Shown: one piece after another, positions 61,459 to 64,000 of the stretch
Layout of the letters: every line of letters begins with the position of its first letter
Position numbering within the stretch: position 1 is the first letter of the stretch
Assembly (NCBI GenBank): GCA_016745315.1
Contig: CP066886.1
Location: 6,076,501-6,140,500, forward strand
DNA from: Arthrospira sp. PCC 9108
GTDB taxonomy: Bacteria > Cyanobacteriota > Cyanobacteriia > Cyanobacteriales > Microcoleaceae
Length of the DNA: 64,000 nt
Direction of reading: 5' to 3'
Made by a program: the position numbers and the translations under genes
Notes under the pieces: model-generated
What the model was told of the DNA's origin: nothing
The model's database searches: none
The model's input: only the letters and a program-made list of their open reading frames with translations

Positions 61459-62001
61459 ATGAAGTCTAACCATGACGATCGCTTAGGTAATTTGAACCCG
61501 AATTGGCATCCTGAGTCCGAGGGAGAGGGGACTTGGGATGACCAAATGTATGAGCTACTGTCAGCCTATGTTGATGGTGAGGCGACACCGGCGGAACGCC
61601 GCCAGGTTCAGCAACGGTTGGATATTGATCGCCAATATAAGGCGGCTTATCTGCAAATGATGCAACTGCGATCGCGTTTGCACTCCATTCCGGAGCCGAA
61701 AAATAATGAATCGGCTCAACAGTTGGCGGGTGCTGTGTTCAACCAGGTTGAACGCCGGAATAATTTGATGGTGGTCAGTGGTGGGGGTGCGATCGCGGCT
61801 CTGTTTTTGGCGGTTTTAGCGAGTTGGGCTCCGACTGGTGGGGGTGGTACTCTCTTTGCTCAGTTGAACCGAGTTGAGTCGGAGCCACTACAAATTGCCC
61901 TCAATGAGCCTTTGCTACCTATTGTTAATCCAGAGGCGGTTAGTTTGACCATAGATCAACCGCTGATTGTGATTCCCAAGGGTCCGATAGCTCACCCCTA
62001 G
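61459..62001 (+). CDS. Probable anti-sigma factor for the adjacent sigma factor
   Basis: A 180-residue protein; the start at ATG 61459 gives MKSNHDDRLG. The N-terminal anti-sigma-like helices read YELLSAYVDGEATPAERRQV and LDIDRQYKAAYLQM; the usual zinc H-x3-C-x2-C motif is missing. One membrane segment (MVVSGGGAIAALFLAVLASW, about residues 102-121) and a short outer tail follow. Position after sigG and topology suggest that it holds the sigma factor at the membrane, as does SapG next to sigG in Synechocystis. Confidence 0.78.
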   Translation: MKSNHDDRLGNLNPNWHPESEGEGTWDDQMYELLSAYVDGEATPAERRQVQQRLDIDRQYKAAYLQMMQLRSRLHSIPEPKNNESAQQLAGAVFNQVERRNNLMVVSGGGAIAALFLAVLASWAPTGGGGTLFAQLNRVESEPLQIALNEPLLPIVNPEAVSLTIDQPLIVIPKGPIAHP

Positions 62002-62002
62002 G

Positions 62003-62443
62003 TTAATTATAGCTGGGTTTCCAGTCGCCACTGGGAATCAAGACTCCCTGGAAGGAGCTAACTACTTGGGGATACATGAAATAAGCCCAGGTCTCACGGA
62101 GGGGTTTTTGGTCTGGGGTGTAGGTGAGAATGCGGCGGCGTTGATATTGGTTTTGCTCCGGTGGGCGATCGCTTTGGTAGTCTTCGAGGCGATCGAGGTC
62201 GGCCAGAAGGCTGGGGTCTGTGAAGGATAGGATAACTCCAGATACCCAGCGCGTCCCGGTGGTCATGGCGGGGTAGCCTAGGGAGAGGGAATATAATTCC
62301 CCTAGGGCGCACGCTGGTAATTCCTCTATGGTGCGTCCGAGACAGAAACGGTTGTAATTGAACTCGCCGGGTTTGAGACTCCCGTAGACAAATACATCGA
62401 TCAGATCATTTATGCGATCGTTTTGGGTGACAGTGGGTTTCAT
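62003..62443 (-). CDS. Gamma-glutamylcyclotransferase family protein
   Basis: A 146-residue GGCT/AIG2-like protein. VFVYGSLKPGEFNYNRF is the substrate-binding YGSL motif, and the catalytic Glu is in LDRLEDYQSD; YQRRRILTYT and AWAYFMYP-like strands complete the barrel. Family members release 5-oxoproline from gamma-glutamyl compounds; the substrate here is unknown. It converges with the anti-sigma gene, with only one base between the stops. Confidence 0.85.
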   Translation of the reverse strand: MKPTVTQNDRINDLIDVFVYGSLKPGEFNYNRFCLGRTIEELPACALGELYSLSLGYPAMTTGTRWVSGVILSFTDPSLLADLDRLEDYQSDRPPEQNQYQRRRILTYTPDQKPLRETWAYFMYPQVVSSFQGVLIPSGDWKPSYN

Positions 62444-62575
62444 CGCCTGCGAAAATTTTTGTTAAGATAATCACTAAATCTGGAATAGGTCTGAAAGCGT
62501 TATCAGTTATGTTGCATCCGCAACCTTTAATAGCTACAGCTATCCAGTTCAGTTCTTTATGTTCTATTATCGTTC

Positions 62576-63175
62576 ATGGTTTTAGCCACTAGCATTATAG
62601 AAAATTTCCTACCGCATCCACTGCCCCTAGGTGCTTTTTTACCGGAATTAGGCCTCGACAGCATTTTCTCAACTCAGGGGGTAATGGTGATGCTACTGGC
62701 CGCTTATGCTGTCGCTATGTGGATGTTCCTGACTAGCGCCCCCAAGGTTCATACCATTATGGTCACTGACCTAAATATGGCCAGACAGTTTTATGAGGGG
62801 TTGCTAAATTTGCCTGTGGCTGATGTTCCCCTACATTACTACTATAATTATGAGCAAACTTTGGGGGCGACAGGCATCGATCCTTTGTACCTTTCCACTA
62901 ACATATCGACTGCTAATAACCAAGATTTAGGGGCTTCTGATGGCTTGTGGTATCAGTTGATGAAAAATACACAACTTCATATTATCAGTGGTGCTAGTTA
63001 TGGTCCGAAAAATCGCCATCGTCATGTTTGTTTTGATCGCGATTGTTTAGACCAAGTTTTGATGCGGGTACAAACCCAAGCCCTCAAGTTTAAAATCCGC
63101 AGCGAAAGACCTCTAAATTTTTTGGTGAAGGATTTGGATGGACGGGTGTTAGAGTTTTCTGAGGTGAAAAACTAG
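62576..63175 (+). CDS. Membrane-anchored VOC (glyoxalase-like) protein
   Basis: A 199-residue protein with an N-terminal hydrophobic segment (MVMLLAAYAVAMWMFLTS, about 36-54) and a VOC fold: VHTIMVTDLNMARQFYEGLL, then HRHVCFDRDCLDQVL and FLVKDLDGRVLEFSEV. The metal-binding Glu near the end is present. VOC proteins range from glyoxalases to dioxygenases and resistance proteins. The type is common in cyanobacteria; the function is unknown. Confidence 0.75.
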   Translation: MVLATSIIENFLPHPLPLGAFLPELGLDSIFSTQGVMVMLLAAYAVAMWMFLTSAPKVHTIMVTDLNMARQFYEGLLNLPVADVPLHYYYNYEQTLGATGIDPLYLSTNISTANNQDLGASDGLWYQLMKNTQLHIISGASYGPKNRHRHVCFDRDCLDQVLMRVQTQALKFKIRSERPLNFLVKDLDGRVLEFSEVKN

Positions 63176-63259
63176 CCCGTAAATAGCCATAATGAACTGA
63201 CAAGAGACAAGGTTTAACTTGTCTCTACGGTTTGTTTAAATGGGAAGATTTGGCAGTGA

Positions 63260-63676
63260 TTAATCAATATCAAACAAATAATAATGTTCACCATCAATTA
63301 ATTGTTGGGAATTGCCGTGATATTTGGAGACCGCCCGATCTAAAAATGCTTTAGCTTCCTGGGGGGATATATTGGCGGCTTTGGCTAGGCTAGAAACCGT
63401 GACTAAGCCTCTGTTATCTCGAATTAGGTGCAGAAATACCGATCGCTTATATCTTTGGCGGCGGTAGAGTTCCCTGCGTCTTTCGCGATACCATTCCCAC
63501 ATAAACCATCCCCCCATAAACAGGGGAATGCTGCCCAAAATCAACCCCCCCGCTACTTTCCCCCAGGGATTATCTGATATGTTGGTGGGGCTAATTAATT
63601 CGGTAGCAGCGGATAACCAGAATATTAACCCCAGGGGAATCAAGAAACTGGCGACTATCAGCTTAAATATCTGCAT
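63260..63676 (-). CDS. Two-span membrane protein with a winged-helix-like tail
   Basis: A 138-residue protein with two membrane segments (IVASFLIPLGLIFWLSAATE and VAGGLILGSIPLFMGGWFMW), a very basic linker (RERRRELYRRQRYKR) and a C-terminal helical unit (GLVTVSSLAKAANISPQEAK) that resembles a small winged helix. Seen in cyanobacteria; the function is unknown. Confidence 0.65.
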   Translation of the reverse strand: MQIFKLIVASFLIPLGLIFWLSAATELISPTNISDNPWGKVAGGLILGSIPLFMGGWFMWEWYRERRRELYRRQRYKRSVFLHLIRDNRGLVTVSSLAKAANISPQEAKAFLDRAVSKYHGNSQQLIDGEHYYLFDID

Positions 63677-63720
63677 GGTTTCATCCCCCTGACTTCCTTA
63701 TTGAGGCTAAATTAATAATA

Positions 63721-64000
63721 TCAACAGCGTATGGCTTCTAACAACCGTGAGAAATAAAAGCTGGTAGAAATCATCGATTCTCGGCTAACGGTAAAGCCGT
63801 TATCTGAGAGAATTTTGACGATATCTGCCTCCCGGTGTTGGTAGGCGCGGGTGGTTTTGCTGGGTCCGGGGAAAAATTCGCCAATTTTTTTAAGTATACT
63901 TAGGGCTAGAGTTTTGGGGGCGAAACTCAGAATGATCCGGGTTTCGGCGAGGGAACATAGATGAGAGATCATCTCTGCTGCTTGGTTTTGGGGATAGTGA
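63721..64000 (-). CDS. chlM: Mg-protoporphyrin IX methyltransferase, C-terminal part
   Basis: The last 92 or so codons of a gene that continues beyond the right edge. The sequence AAEMISHLCSLAETRIILSF, then PGPSKTTRAYQHREADIVKI and a final TSFYFSRLLEAIR are typical of ChlM/BchM, which methylates Mg-protoporphyrin IX in chlorophyll synthesis. The SAM-binding motif lies outside the window. Confidence 0.88.
   Translation of the reverse strand, partial: HYPQNQAAEMISHLCSLAETRIILSFAPKTLALSILKKIGEFFPGPSKTTRAYQHREADIVKILSDNGFTVSRESMISTSFYFSRLLEAIRC

Overview
The window looks like the chromosome of a filamentous cyanobacterium, most like Arthrospira/Limnospira (inference; no search was run). Reasons: many GCGATCGC (HIP1) octamers from about 15.8 kb onward; the photosynthesis genes psbO and chlM; a fused panC-cmk gene; a cyanobacterial rpoZ; a Spirulina-type membrane adenylate cyclase; and several chloroplast-like group II introns.

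Positions 1-15771 are different: AT-rich, with only two HIP1 octamers, both in a non-coding stretch at 13.48-13.68 kb. I read this as part of an integrated, partly decayed virus-like or plasmid-like element. It has a leftward block of small genes (1-4186) with an AAA+/SF3-like ATPase and a broken nuclease, a leftward block of large unrecognised proteins (4380-9085), a divergent rightward block (9149-13104) ending in a tail fibre with an S74 chaperone, a structured non-coding stretch (13.1-14.2 kb), and a broken tyrosine integrase between perfect 73-bp inverted repeats. I see no terminase, portal or capsid gene that I recognise. Two of its genes change frame at an A_AAA_AAC heptamer in the phase needed for -1 frameshifting. 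A small rightward RNA with its own promoter-like and terminator-like signals sits inside the leftward block.

Positions 15743-35683 are a graveyard of defence and selfish genes. It holds a MmeI-like methyltransferase cut off after motif I, Rpn nuclease, XisH/XisI, two Fic genes, a PIN protein with an AAA ATPase, a GIY-YIG nuclease, a Uma2 nuclease and a DExH helicase. Parts of this set occur twice, the second copy shredded. Three related group II introns lie here; one sits inside another (a twintron) and one splits a fic gene precisely. All three maturase genes share the same breaks, including a hairpin insertion carrying a stop codon, yet the rest of each frame stays open.

Positions 35947-64000 are ordinary chromosome: folC, psbO, argB, trpB, a CAP protein, rnd-like, tRNA-Pro, rpoZ, ridA, a subtilase with a separate I9-like protein, adenylate cyclase, a PspA-like protein, a SPOR protein, a DciA-like protein, menB, purM, rlpA, panC/cmk, a polysaccharide deacetylase, moaE, sigG with an anti-sigma gene, and the 3' part of chlM.

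Caution: several frame breaks are single-base losses in homopolymers, including two poly-C tracts in the otherwise ordinary SPOR gene. Some breaks may therefore be read errors. The in-frame nonsense codons and the breaks repeated in several copies are less easily explained that way.
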